NCBI RefSeq assembly: GCF_901709675.1
Contig: NC_051092.1
Coordinates: forward strand, 1,368,491 to 1,432,490
Length of the DNA: 64,000 nt
Reading direction: 5' to 3'
Origin: Syngnathus acus
Taxonomy: Eukaryota > Chordata > Actinopteri > Syngnathiformes > Syngnathidae
Each line of letters opens with the position of its first letter. Within the stretch, counting starts at the first letter, position 1. Made by a program: the position numbers and the translations under genes. The notes under the pieces are model-generated. The model saw only the letters and a program-made list of their open reading frames with translations. It ran no database searches and was not told where the DNA came from. Of this stretch, positions 1 to 25,000 are shown piece after piece.

Positions 1-11568
<11,568 letters not shown>

Positions 11569-11641
11569 GTGATCATGTGTGTGCGCTGCCCACGGTGCAG
11601 CGGAGGCCTTGGTGGACGCCAGCCTTCCTTCACGTTCTCAT
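11569..11641 (-). other. otud7a: 5' untranslated part of the otud7a start exon
   Basis: The start exon runs upstream of the ATG to a good acceptor (pyrimidine-rich tract ending in cag, next to 11641). The reading frame stays open for about 24 codons upstream of the Met but contains no ATG, and an in-frame TGA lies directly at the acceptor. Translation therefore most simply begins at 11568. Confidence 0.55.
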
Positions 11642-13403
11642 CTGACAAAAGACACACAAAAATGACAAAAGCTCAAGAAAAACAAGCACTCCGGTTGAAA
11701 ACATGACTTGAGCCGAGGTCAACAGAGTCGAAGCGGCGCTCCTCCTCATCGTCGTCGTCCACGCAGTCATAACAAAAGAGCTAGCCGCACCAGATGTAAT
11801 ATCAACAGAGCCGCAGCCAGAGGTCGTATTCCGGACACACCTGCCAGTTTCCGAAGCCTTTTTGGCGGGCTGCCTGTAAGCGCAACAATGCTAACTCTCT
11901 TCCTGCCTCTGTGGCTGTAATTGAGGATCTTAAGCCACATCGGTGCTACTGTTTACTAGCGCAGAGCGTGTTTACGTCCAAGAAACACAGCCACTAATTC
12001 CTCGCGGTCGATAGTCTGGGTCACAAACAACACTCATGAGATGCGTTCACTCCCTCTTTCCGCGGAATGGATGAGTTCATGCATAACTTTCATTCCTCGG
12101 GTTGGTTGGGTCAGAGAGCAGCCCCGAGCAACGGCAGCAAAGAAACAAACACCCACAGGTTGACAGCATCAATCGCCGACCTCTGTGTGCAGAACAGAGC
12201 CTGCTAAGGTCTGTTGCTCTGACCCGAGAAGAGCTGAAGCCCACTGGAGATGCCCCCGTCGGCATCGACAACTGTTCGGTTCTCACTCGCGGGCTGCCTG
12301 CAAGAAAGAGCGCACGCAACGTGACATTTATAAGCCACCGGAACAGAAGCATTTTGGCTGTAGATCGTTTTCTCGGCTCTCAAGAGCTGCTCGACTTGTG
12401 TTGTGCTTTTCATCACAATGCATTTTTAACAACTCGCAAATATGATGCACAACGGTTTGGCTGACCTAGTTATCGCCAGCCTTTTATTTGCCCCTTTTCA
12501 GGGTTCGGTCATGTGACATGAGCAAGCTGAGCGGCGATTGATCATTACCGAAGCCCTGATGTCATTTTCAGTGGAAATCAAGCATCAAAATGGCCGCCGC
12601 TGCGACGAATAAAAATGGATGGATTTTCCTGCTAAATTCAAATTAGCAAACGCAGCAATAATCAGAATGATTTGTTTCACCTGTGGAAATACAAATAGAT
12701 GAAAAAAATTGTAAATGCAGAATTTTAAATCCTATTTGATCTTGTGGCAAGGAACTGTTAACAGTCTGACATGAATAACAATGTTGCTATGCGGGACATG
12801 TCGCGTTTAGGAGTGTTGAGCGGCACAGAATGAGTAAGTTACTCCACGTAACCTCATCTTTTCCTTTAAGTACATTCATGCTCCACACGTGGGTGGTAAC
12901 AGTGACTCACAAACAGCCGTGGTTTCTATCTGACATGAAAATAAGTGAGTGGGAGCCCAGTCATTTTTAAACTTTTTGCTCGTCAAACATTACAAAATGA
13001 ACCGCAGATGAATCGCAATATGTCCTCCATGTTAAATTCACAAGTCGGACCTGAAATGTCGACAAATTCAACTTGGAAGAAACACGGCATGTAAAAGTGG
13101 TACGGGAAATGGAAACGGAATTATAATGCTTCTAATAAATATTAAAGATGATGAGGTTGGGCAGATGTACCTAATGCAGTGGCCTGTCAATAATACATGA
13201 AGAGTAACTACTTCTCCATCTTACCGACTAATGTGGCATCAAGTGTGTCAAAGTTCACCTGACAGAAGAGCTTCACGTGTTTTACTACTTGATGGGAACA
13301 AGGCAGATGGGATCAATACATTATTTTTTGCTTTGTCATGAAATCTATCAATGATAATGTTCAACAATATTTGTCTGTCTGTGCTGCTTGCTTTCCAACT
13401 TAC

Positions 13404-13513
13404 TTTCTGTATTGATGCCGAGGTTGTTTGCGACGCCATCACATGACCAGACGGAGCTCTAGTCCATGGCTTCACAAGTCGAGGAGAGGAAGACAGCGGG
13501 GATGCGGGAAACC
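13404..13513 (-). other. otud7a: Probable non-coding 5'-leader exon of otud7a
   Basis: On the minus strand a 110-nt segment is bounded by a ttttcag acceptor (next to 13513) and a gtaagt donor (next to 13404). It has no long reading frame. It contains a short ATG frame that would end a few codons into the next exon (an upstream ORF). Placing it in the otud7a leader is inference from splice signals and strand only. Confidence 0.35.
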
Positions 13514-16500
13514 CTGAAAACACACACGGTATTACAAAAGTCATCCACTGAAACTGAAGAACATACCGTGATTGAGTCCAGTTTGAAGACATCGAACGCA
13601 ATTGAGGGAGAGCATTACTTGGATGTGAGTCAGATCATGAGATTTCTTCTACTTACCGTCATTTGAGTAATATTGGGAGAACGGGGAGTTCACATTCCGA
13701 AAAGAGCCATTCCGCTCACAGAGCCTCAACTCAAACAGTGACAGCGTCAAAATGGCAAAGAGTCTCTGGATAAAATGCAGACGCATGTGTGAAATAAGTG
13801 CAAACCGAGCCTTAGCATCTTTGCTTATAGACAACAATGTGGCAACGTGCTGATGTTGCAAAAAAGCAGAGACGGTGACTGGATGGGTGCTAATGTAACT
13901 CAACTGTTCCAAAAATGTATTCTTTTTATTTGAAAGCCAAATACTAAAGCAGCTGCCTTTTTAGGAAGGTTGCTGGGAGATTTTAAACTTGGGCAGCAAC
14001 ACCTCACTTCAACCTCTCAGCAAAGATTTTTGGCAAGTGTCGGAAGAGTTGGTGTCATAGTTCACATATTGAATCCAAAAATATCCATCGTGCATCATTC
14101 ATTGTGAACGCAAAGGTTACACAGTTTATTTATTTGGATGACGAAAGAGGCGCGAGTTTGTTCTTTAGTTGGATGTTTCGGCCTTCAACTCTTACGTCAA
14201 TAAATGACTTAATGTAGTGGGAAATGAGTCAAGTTACACCGTGCTTGTTATATTTTCAAAATCAATCCGTGGCACAGTATGTTAGCGAGTTGGATGGCAT
14301 TTCAAAAACATTCCGTTTTGTGTTTTTTTTTTACATGTTATAGGTATAAATGTCAGTTCATCACAGAATCTGCAATTAAATAAAAAATAAGTCGTCATCA
14401 CAACATGAAGATTTTATACCAACATAAAGTACCTTGATGCTCCAACCAAATGATTGCAGTCTATATTCTACTTCCACGCCAGCGTTTTCATAATACAAGT
14501 GCTTTATTTAGAAACAGTGTGGCAAATATCGGACCTAGCAGCCAACTAGCGCTTGGAGCTGAGGAGCCCCACGCTTGGGTAACAGCATGACATCATACCT
14601 TATTCACCACAGTGTAGTCATAACATTGCTAAGGTTTTCATCTGCTGCCGATTCGGTTCACTTGCGTTGCAGGTACAAATAAAAACAGCAAACTCAGCAA
14701 CTGACATGTTACATGGAGATGCTGTTTTTGCACACATCCCGCTTCTACGTGTCCAATATGTGAGGTAATAGTCACCCACGAGCGACGCAGAGATGCGGCA
14801 GGTGGGAGGTAAACTGGACTCACACTTGAGCGCCTTCGCTTCCATGATAGGAACATACATGTGCCGTACATGTAGGCTGGTGGTAACACCTTCTAGTTAT
14901 ACTACATTTTCAAATCGGCAAAGTTTTTTTGAATAACACTGCGTTAGATGGATTCGATAAAACGCTTTATTCATCCCCGTGATCTCCTCGAAATGCAAAA
15001 ATGTTTGCTGTGAGGGGGAAATGAGCGCGCAGGAGTCACCCAGACGGCTAGCTTAGCTGCTTATCGGCTCCGGGCCAGGAGGGGTGTTCCTCTGCAAACG
15101 CAGCAGCCAGGAAGCCGCAGTCATTTTGATGCATTTGCAAATATCATTCCACAGATGTGACACTGATGCCCCCTGCTTTACAAAGTCTAGACTCCCCGTG
15201 CTACACATGCTGGGTGAGAAATGCTGCAGGAGGCAATAATGTCACTTTCCATCTCATTGCCACGCTGCACACTGCCAGCGCAGCAAGAGCGAGCGCACAC
15301 GGACTTGTTGTCGGAACACGAATATTTGAGGTATGTTCCGATGGAAGTCAAACGTTGGGCTCGGCTGCGTGCGTAACATTGGAGCAAAAACAAAAGCTGC
15401 GGATCACAGAAGGAGATCATAACCCCCCTTTAAATGTCAGCCCCTCCAGCTCTGCTATCACGGAGACCCAAAGCTGCTTTCAGGACTGGGCCCTTTCCAA
15501 CCCAATGTCACTTCTGCACAACTGGGGCCAAAAGTGAAGCTCGTCCTTTAGTTCTTAAACAAGGTGCTCTGAAAGGAAGTTATTTTGAAATAATACATGA
15601 TCGTGATTGTTCTTGGACGTCAACGTAGCGACAATATGAAAACGCGGTGCGGACTAAAAGTCATTTCCAATTTCCTCCCTTCTTTGCTTCGGCTCTTGAC
15701 AGAGACAAGTTGGCGCAGTATTAACGGCGGATTGAAAAAGTGCATCGTTGGGGCCTTTACTCATCAATACGTCATTCATTTGTCTGATAAGCATCCGATG
15801 AAGACAGCCGCAGAGAGCAGCGCCTTTGTTTTAAGATCGAGAATGAGCAACAGCTGAACAACTGATTTGAGCCTGCTTCAGTCGAACGAAACTGACAGAC
15901 AAAATGGAGAGTTTCCAGGAAGGGTTTTTTTTGCCGAGGAAAAGGAGGTCTGACGTCCTTTTGAGAGTGAAGCAAAATGACCTTCTGTGGCTTTTCATGA
16001 ATCTGAATTGAGCCACCAAAGGGTCTCCGGTGCGACCATGCTCTGTTTGCTTTGGCAGACGTAAAAATCCCCGTAGATCATCATCGCATGTGTTATGTTA
16101 ATTAAAACACCGTAAACCATTAACAGCCATACATAATAATAGCACAGGTCAACGTCTAACTAGCGCGGAGATGCGCCTTTAATGAGGCTCAGGAGTCTGC
16201 CAGGACACTACTCCCTGATAAATATCACACTAAAGCCTGTTATGAATTCATCAAAATGTCAAAGCCACGCAGGAAGCGACAGCACACGAAGCTCTGGTGA
16301 AGCAGTCTTATCTTGTTAAAACAGCATGATATCCATTTAAATCCACATTATCATCAGACAAGTTGGATTTCTTGAAGTGCTCCCTGGATTTTTAGATCAT
16401 TTCATTCGTTTGGAATTCAAACAGAACTTGGCATGAATGAATAGGAAAGAAAATCATCTTCTGTATCATCTTTGATTGGACCATAAAAACACGAAGCTGC

Positions 16501-17664
16501 TTGCTGACCCCATTCACCGACTGCCCTCGTGAAAACTGTTGGTCAGTCGGCCACACTTAAAAGGTGCATTATTTACTTACAGTTTTGGCTTATACAGATC
16601 TTGTTGGTTAAAAATATCCCACTGTGTGGTGATAGTGTTGCGGGAGCCTGGGAGCGCGCACACACCCACACACAAAAATAAATGTTTGTACTTCCATCTT
16701 ATAAACAGGCTGCCTAACATTGTGAAGAGCGGCCTCTAGATGACCTCCCTGTGTGAAAGAAGACACTTGACATGGCCTCACCACCTGTAGGGATGTCTAA
16801 AGAACAAAGTCCACTTTAAAGAAGGCCGGTGATAGGACCGTGATTACATGAGGCTCTTGACTTATTTCATCCCCTCTGAAGAGCTAAACTTTGCAGATTT
16901 TAGTCCTGGCAGAAAGCCACAGTGGTCAGGTGTTTTTTTATTATGGGAACCAAAGCTTCCTTGTTCTTCTTTTTTTTTTTACATAAATTACAGATCATAA
17001 TGGGGGAATTATTTTCTAAGGTAATGATGTTCAGTTGGCAGGGATGTTTGTAAAGGAATGTCACCGGGCATTGTCCGAATGAATGACATGAAAGCCCAGC
17101 GGACTTCAATACCGACCGTCATCTCTGTTCTGATTTTGTGTAGCTAAATGTCACTGACAGGAACACAATTCACAGTCGTAACTGATCGGGTGCCAAGTGC
17201 CCTCCTGTAGGAGACGGCATGGTACGGCTTAGCCTGGCACCCACAGGCTGGCCTTGGCTTTGAGCTTCTCTTCAAGAAAACATGTTAGAGTGGGATTGAT
17301 AGGTTGTAAACAAAAGGAATAAGAGGTTGTTCATTGGACTGTTTGCCCCACTCAAGTGATGGACAAAAAAATGGAACACACACAGGCTCGCATACACACA
17401 AACAAAATAGTGGCTTCGTCATACCTGAAGGTATTCATTGACGGGAGACGCCATAAACCAGGATATTAATGAAGTAGATCACACCCGAAGCACATTAAAG
17501 CCACTACTGTACTATGTTGCACTCGTAAAGCATATATGACACAGATCATCACCATATTGAACCGTCTGTCCCAGGAAAAAAAAGTGCAATTCATATTCCG
17601 TAGGCAGGTTGAGTGAGCTAATTGTCAACTGGTTATAAAACGGGCCAGCCACCATCCCAAATTA

Positions 17665-17698
17665 CAGCCAGCCAGCCAGCCAGCCAGCCGGCTGGCTG
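17665..17698. repeat. (AGCC)n run ending in GCCGGCTGGC palindrome
   Basis: Six or seven CAGC/AGCC units followed by the inverted CCGGCTGGCTG, so the end can form a small hairpin. Confidence 0.7.
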
Positions 17699-17983
17699 TC
17701 ACGTGTACGTCAAAGCTATTTGCGACTAAGCACATAGCCTCACATCCATGTTGACAGTGTTTAACTCTTCGCCGCCGGTTGTATCACGACGTCGTGATGT
17801 CTGGCCTCGGATTGTTGGCGCCTCGAGCGTCAAAATAAAAGCTAAAGCGTTGCTAAAGTTCGACGCACATCATGAAGACAGGTGCACCTGTCCGCAGTGC
17901 TAACCTATTGTGTTCGACACTGAACCAGCGGGGCCTGTCGCGCTGAGAGACCCCCCCACCCCGAAAACTCGAGTGTTTCTTAC

Positions 17984-18250
17984 CGTTCTGCCGTCAATCA
18001 TTGGTCCCCATCGTAATGTTTTCCGTCCAGACCTCTTGGCGAACCGTTAATTCCTGGCTGGCCGTCTCCCTCCCGCCTCTTGGTGTCTTTCTCTCTCGCG
18101 CCCGCTCGCTCATCCCCATGTCATTTTCCTCCGCTGCAGTGAAGATAAGACACGCCCCCTCCGACTGACGCGTGACGTAGGCTGCCGGTGTCGGGAGCAC
18201 GCACGCATTCGGGCACGCGCGCGCTCGTACGAGTGAGGCCCTAAAACGCC
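17984..18250 (-). other. otud7a: Probable first exon / CpG-rich promoter region of otud7a
   Basis: A strong minus-strand donor (gtaagaaac) lies at 17983/17984, and the ~270 bp upstream of it are rich in CpG (cgcgcgcgctcgtacg-type sequence near 18220). The 5' limit is not defined by the sequence. A head-to-head position about 0.8-1.1 kb from the start of the furin-repeat gene would fit a shared promoter. Inference. Confidence 0.35.
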
Positions 18251-18280
18251 ACAAGAGGCCGCTGCAGCGCCTGAGTAATA

Positions 18281-18312
18281 AATAAATGAATAAATAAATA
18301 AATAAATAAATC
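18281..18312. repeat. (AATA)n microsatellite
   Basis: Repeated AATA/AATG units directly upstream of the probable otud7a first exon. Confidence 0.8.
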
Positions 18313-18731
18313 TTAACTTTGGACTTCCAAACCATTCCCAACTAAATTACCGAGCTTGCGATACATTTACATATATTTAAAGTGTTTTTAGTCATTAAAC
18401 CTAAACGCCGGAGGCAGGTAATCCTTCTCCAAACCACGGAGAACGTGATAAACCAATTTCTTTGTTCTTGTGCCACCTTTTTTAGGCAAAATCACCCGAG
18501 TTTGTTTTAGTTAAGGTATAGGCTACCTCCCTTTAACAATTGTTTTACTCGAGTTGCTATCGGGTTTCGTAAATAAATAAATAGCCACAGCAGGGTAAAG
18601 CACAGAATCCCTCTAATTTACATCCGTAAATCTCAACAAACCGGGTGCGACCTAGATTTTACTTTGGAATAAATCTAGGCCAGATTATTACAACACGCGC
18701 ATAGTAGATTGAATGCATACTTTGGAAATGT

Positions 18732-18861
<130 letters not shown>

Positions 18862-18899
18862 CTCATTCTCGCTATGCAATCTTCTCCTGCACACTGACA

Positions 18900-19065
18900 A
18901 TTTGTCCACTTTCCAGTGAACTGGTCGAGCAAGTTAGGACATGAGTGGGCTGGTGCTGAGTCCGGGTGTTTGACTCGCTGCATGCACGGACGGACACTGC
19001 GTCGGTGCGAGTCAGTCGCGGCACAGCTGCCTTCTCTCCACTTTGCAGTCGCCGCAGCCCCAGCT
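18900..19065 (+). promoter_or_regulatory. Probable promoter / 5' leader of the furin-repeat gene
   Basis: About 170 bp between the microsatellite and the ATG, moderately CpG-rich near the start codon. No TATA box was recognised. The ATG context (cagctATGA) is weak to moderate. Inferred from position only. Confidence 0.3.
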
Positions 19066-22000
19066 ATGAAGTCCCTCGCGTTCGGTGCGATCCCGCTCGT
19101 CTTCGTCGCTCTCGTCGGCTGCAGAGCTCCGTCATCCTGCCCGAGAGGACAGTTTGTGCTGAAGAGTCAGTGTGTCCTCTGCCATCCCACCTGCTCCGAG
19201 TGTTTAGGTCATGAGCTTTTTGAGTGCACAACCTGTGGAGTGGGTGAGTGAACGGATATCATGCTTGGAACATTGAAAATCATACACTTTCGACTGCGTG
19301 ATTAAATTTCATATTTTTTTTCCAAATGAATGAATCGTTTTGTCTCGTTTTATTCATTCAATAGAGAATCTAAGTGTTTTTGTATTTGGCATTTAATGGA
19401 TAGTATTTGTATTAAAAGTGGTTTGTAGTTTAACATTTAACCTTATTAAAACAACCACGGGTGTTTTTTCTAGCAACTCCACTCACAGAGGGACTGTTGA
19501 CATAGTTAAAAAAAATGTTGGTGTGATCATTTTTCTCCTACTTCTTTGGTGTAATCCGATCGTGTTAGAATGGGCTCTTTGTTAATCCGAGGGAAAGGAG
19601 AAAATATCCCCTTTGGCTAGAATTACTTGCACGGTTCACCGGGTTTACCCTCCCTACCACACGCATACATGCACACTTGTGGCATGGGCACACATTTGTG
19701 TGTTTTGCAACCACTGTCTGTAACTCAGTGCGCTGTCTTGCAGTATTACACAGCAGCTTTGATGTTGTATTTCAAAGAGCATGAAAAGTCACTCGCCATT
19801 GTTTTGGAGCTGTCACGTGTGTGTGTGCGTGCATGTTGGGCGGTGGAGGAGTTTCAAAAAGCAGGTGCAGCTTGCGGCCACTCTGTTCTCCACTTTTACA
19901 GATAATAATCAAGGGATGCCTCAAGGGTCACAACCAGGCCCACAATGTTACCAAAATCAGACATGTTTTCGCTAACCCCCCTGCGAGATTAAGAAGCAGT
20001 ATGTCAAATGGATGCGAGTCAGAAATAGCTCCTTCCTGAAAAAGCAAATGCATTAGAAGCTTTCTTTGTTTTTGTTTTCTTCCTTCAGATGAAAATGGAC
20101 AGGAACGTTTCCTCCACCAAGGTCGTTGTCGGACGCACTGCCCGCGCGGACTGTATCCTGACAGAGGTCGCTATGCTTGCCTGCCCTGCATAGCCAATTG
20201 TGAACTGTGCACAGATGGCAACGTTTGCGCCAAATGTCGCGAACGCTACAAACTCCACAACGGGCTGTGCCAAACGGCACTCGCATGTGATATAGGTAAA
20301 CAGGACACCAAATCTTTTGCTGTTGATAAATCTGAGAACAAAACAACAGCAAGAACTCTGTGTCAGACGCACTGTTGCTTAAATGTGATACAAAGGACAG
20401 AATCCAGATAGAGATAAAATGTAATTGCAGAGAATGTCACAAAATGTCAGATTGATATGGCTCTGTCTTCCAGGACAAGTACAGGATCCCGATACAGGCG
20501 ATTGTATTGACTGTGAGATGGGCTGCAAAACATGCTCAACAGGTAGTTGTATTCATTTCATCTGTCATTGGTAATCATTCTTTTTTTTTTTTTTTTTTAA
20601 TTATGATGTATATATATTTTTTAACAGAAGACCCTGAGGTTTGCAGCAGTTGCTCTCAAGGTTACTTCCTGTAAGTTTTTAATCTTCCATTCATTTTATC
20701 TGGCAATGAGTGACATTTTCTTCCCGCGCTCACCTTGACGAGATGTAAACATCAGATTATTTGACATTTGATTCAAAAAGTGTTACAGTCAAACAAGATG
20801 CTTGAATAAGAATGTGACTTTGGTGTCGATGGAGTTTTACTCTGAGCGGTAAACCGACACTTGGCGTGGATCACAGTTTGGAGAACTCAAACAGACCTCT
20901 TATTGTTTGCTTCTGACCCTTTTTCTGGCATTGTATGAGTCAGGTTACATTGAGATTCTGTTACCTGAGCCGGAGTGGCGCTCAGAGGTGGGTTGTGCTT
21001 CAAACAAATAAGAGTAGGCGTATGCAAAGAGTGCGAAAAGATTGTTGAATTTCCAACTTGATAGTTGACCAGGCACTCATTTGCTGTTAAAGGGGAATAT
21101 TTAAAAAAAAAAATCTTTTAAATGCTAACTTTTACACAGCTTGTGAATGTCAACGGAGGTTTTGTTTTTAAAGTGCTCAATTAAAAAAAAAAAAAGTTGA
21201 GTTGAGTCCATAACCATATATTTCTCCTTTTGAGGCACTAATGGGAAAATAATGAGTCTGTCTGCAGGAGTAGCCTCACTTTGAAACAAAAAAACAAAAA
21301 ACCTTGATGGATGTTTGGTATTTATTGACATTTAGCTTCCTCTCTAAGGAAATAAGAATTGACTTCGATAACACTCAGCAGGTTTGCTTCGTATCCTGAA
21401 GGTTAACATGATGGTGCATCTGCAGCATGTTTTACTTCACTTCGACATAAATAAAAGAAAAAAGGGAGGGGGTGTTGTTGCTCGGGTAATGTCGGTGTGC
21501 CCTGGCGGAATGGAGATTCTAATATTTGCACAGAGGGATCCTCAAACATCCCGCAGTTTCTCAAGTGGTGCGTTTGCGGAGATCTGCGCCAGATGCTATT
21601 GTGCGTGACTTGATTGATACTATGTGGCGCCTCCAGCTGTTCCTTCTCAAAAAGCCAATGCATCCCAGCGCCACGGCAACACCACGGAGATTACAGCCTG
21701 GGTTCGACTCTCATTAGGGAAGGTGGCAAAAGCCACCCCGTGGATTTGCCGTGTGACATCTTTGGTGCACGTCTTTACTTTTGCAGGACATGTGGCTCAT
21801 GTTTAATAAGTCACGACGGCCCTCAGGGGACACGGAAGACAGGTTAATGATTCCCCGTGGCTCTGAGCTGCAAATAAATGCTAATTAACTTTCTGTATTA
21901 AGAGGAAGGAGAATATGTATGAGGAAAATCTGTCGGCATTGTGTTTTCGTCTGCTGTTGTATGAAGCCATACAACGGCGGCGGGTGTGGTGGATGATTTA

Positions 22001-25000
22001 TCATTCCTCTTGTGTCATTTCAAGGGGCGGGACCCGACTGTATCAACATTCATCTTCTTCTATTGTGACACTTTGAAAGGCCCATTTCAAATGTCACAAT
22101 AGCTCAACATATTGGCATAAAAAAAAAGCCAAGTTGGGTTTTGTCAATAATTATTAGCCAAGCTGGGTTGTGGTGTATGATTTATTTAGGGTAAATATTG
22201 TGATTGGCATTCCACTCGGGTTGTTTATTAACTTTTTCCTTTGACAGTTTCAGGCACCGCTGTCGTAAGCACTGCCCCCAGAGCACGTATGAGGAGCCGG
22301 GCAGGGGTGCGTGTCTGCCCTGCCCCATGCCGTGCACAGACTGCACAAGTGATGCACACTGCCTCGCTTGCCAGCCAGATTACTTCCTAAATGGTACCGC
22401 GCTTTGATCTTTTCTTTATTATGCTCCCGGGTCAGTAGTTGCACTACGAGTGTTTTTACAGCCAATTTGTGGGAGTCGTTCGTTGGTATGTCGTTTGTCT
22501 TCATTTGAATTGCAAATCATGCGCTTGTGTGCAAATGTGCAAATCAAACAAATCAAAGATTCGAAAATATATATAATCTTGGTCTCAATACAAAAACGGG
22601 CCTTTTAACAGGGGTGTGTAGACTTTTTCTACCCACTATTTTTCACGTATAGTCCTCAGATTATCTTGAGATGGATCACTTGTCAAGACTTTTTACTTCT
22701 CTGCCAATGACAGGAGGCGAATGTGTGAAACAGTGCCCCCAACAAACCTTCAGCGACACCACCGGGTGGCGCTGTGAGCCTTGCCACAGCTCCTGCCAAG
22801 CATGCCATGGGCCTCGGTCAACAGACTGTGACCTCTGTCTCTCGGGTAACGCTCCTCTTCACGGGCAGTGCCCTTTGGCAAACTGTCCACTGGGGCACTA
22901 CTTTGACGGTGAGGCTAATTTGCAATCTTGAATGTGGCTAATTTGTCCAACTCGTGAAGATCAACACTCGCATTTGATGATGACCTGCTGTTTGACAGCT
23001 TCATTCGCCGATGCTTGAGCAGAGTGGATGCTTAGAGCTGACACACCTTTGAATCCTCTCAAGGGCCCTTTGGGTTCACGGCACACCTCCGCAAATCGCT
23101 ACCGCTCAGTCAAGAGGCGATTTAGTGAAGCATTTTCAGAAAGCATGGCGATCTTTGCCACCAGTTATGTCATTTTCAACCGCGCTATTGTTATCACATT
23201 TGGCTACAAAGCGAAAAACGTCTCCATTCTAAACAACTGCATGCGGAACAATAAACATATTGTTAAATGTACACTACCGTTCAAAAGTTTGGGGTCACTG
23301 AATTGTTTGGGTGACCCCAAACTTTTGAACGGTAGTGTATATATTTATTTAGATAATTATTTATAGATTATATATATAATCTTCTGTGTAAAAAATCTTA
23401 TAATATATATGTATACTTATATTCATAGATTATATATAATCTTATACAAATATAAGATATAATTTATAATATTTAATTCATAGTATTTTATTATAATAAT
23501 ATTTGCACTACCGTTCAAAGGTTTGGGGTCACCCAAACAATTTTGTGACCCCAAACTTTTGAACGGTAGTGTATACTTCTTTGAAATTGTTGAAGCGTTC
23601 ATGAATCATCTTGAGTGAGCAAAATTTTATTTGTTTGTCAATCAAAATGTACTCAGGCAAGCATTTTATTCTTTAGTGCTGCAATAATATCACAGCCTGC
23701 TTTCAGGTGATTCGTGTGTGTGTGTGTGTTTTCATTCTAGCCGAGTCCAGTAAATGTCACACATGTGATGTCTCCTGCAAGACCTGCTTCGGCCCACGGG
23801 CGCTGGATTGCTCTTCGTGTTTTAAAGGTACAAATACCTCCAGCCGCCCAGTCAAATTCACGCATGAAACAACTCACTGCATTGTGATGTCACAGACTAT
23901 TTCCTGGACCAGGAAAGTTCTTGCGTGATGCAGTGTCCCCCCGGCTCCTACGCTAACTCGGCCACTCAGCTGTGCGAAAACTGCTCGCCAAACTGCGAGG
24001 CCTGCGTGGGCTCGAGCGATAACTGCGTCGACTGTTCCAAAGGCGGCTTGAAGCTTTTTCTCCACCGGGGGAGGTGCTGGTCAAATTGCCCGGAGTAAGC
24101 TGCACTTTGATCATTCGCACAAATGGCAATTCCTGTAGTCGTTGTGTGTGAATGCTGAGAAATGCATCAATGCAATCGATTGTTTGCAGAGGTTACTGGG
24201 AGACAGCAGAGGGATGGTGCAGCGCCTGCGACGATTCCTGCCTGACATGTGAAGGGGCCAGTACAAAGTGTCTGGCGTGTGCAGACGGCCTCTACTTGGA
24301 GGGCGGCGTGTGCGGCCTCAACTGTTCGCTGGGCGCTTACCCTGCAGATGACGCCACCTGCAGGCGCTGCCCCCCTCATTGCGATATTTGCTCAGATGAC
24401 AGGACCTGCTTCAGTGAGTAGACATTTTTGAGTTGTTTTCTGTATATCTTATTTTAAATATGTTATCTATTTTTTTCAAATATTATATTTTGCATATATT
24501 TTATATTCAATAATTTAGATGATAAATATTTTAAATATTTCAGAAAAGGCTACCGTTGCTTTTCCATATCCCTCCAGAGTGCAGCTTCTTGTATCTGATG
24601 CTGAACGGCGCCTGTAAGGCCAATTGTCCCACGGGCTACTACGAGGACATGGAGGAGGGGCGTTGCGGTCTGTGCCACCCGACCTGTGCCAGCTGTTCTG
24701 GGCCTTTGGCGGATGACTGCGAGACCTGCTCCACGTTCAGTCCCAAACTTTATAAGGGCGCATGCTCAAAAGAGTGCCCGACTGGCACCTACTATGAAGC
24801 TGCAGCCACGGAGTGCCAAGGTGAAATGAACACCGCAAATCCAAAACTATGCTCGCATAGTTTCCTGAGCGTGTTTGTCGGATGCGCAGAGTGCCACCAG
24901 ACGTGTGTGAGCTGCTCCGGTCCGGACCCCGACCAGTGCACCCAATGTGAACGAGGCCTGGTCCTGGATCCCAACACTTTGCTGTGCGGCGTAACCGGTG

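Larger units (their letters stand above)
11642..17983 (-). other. Upstream introns of otud7a (apart from the leader exon 13404-13513)
   Basis: About 6 kb with only short, unrecognisable frames. It includes a run of AGCC units ending in a small palindrome (17665-17698) and T-runs. A CpG-rich stretch at 11,700-12,300 could be an alternative promoter. I see no RNA gene and no transposon. Confidence 0.55.

Noticed and set aside
18916-19065. Upstream in-frame ATG for the furin-repeat gene
   Set aside because: It would put a 50-residue hydrophilic leader before an otherwise perfect signal peptide; the ATG at 19066 fits a secreted/membrane protein.
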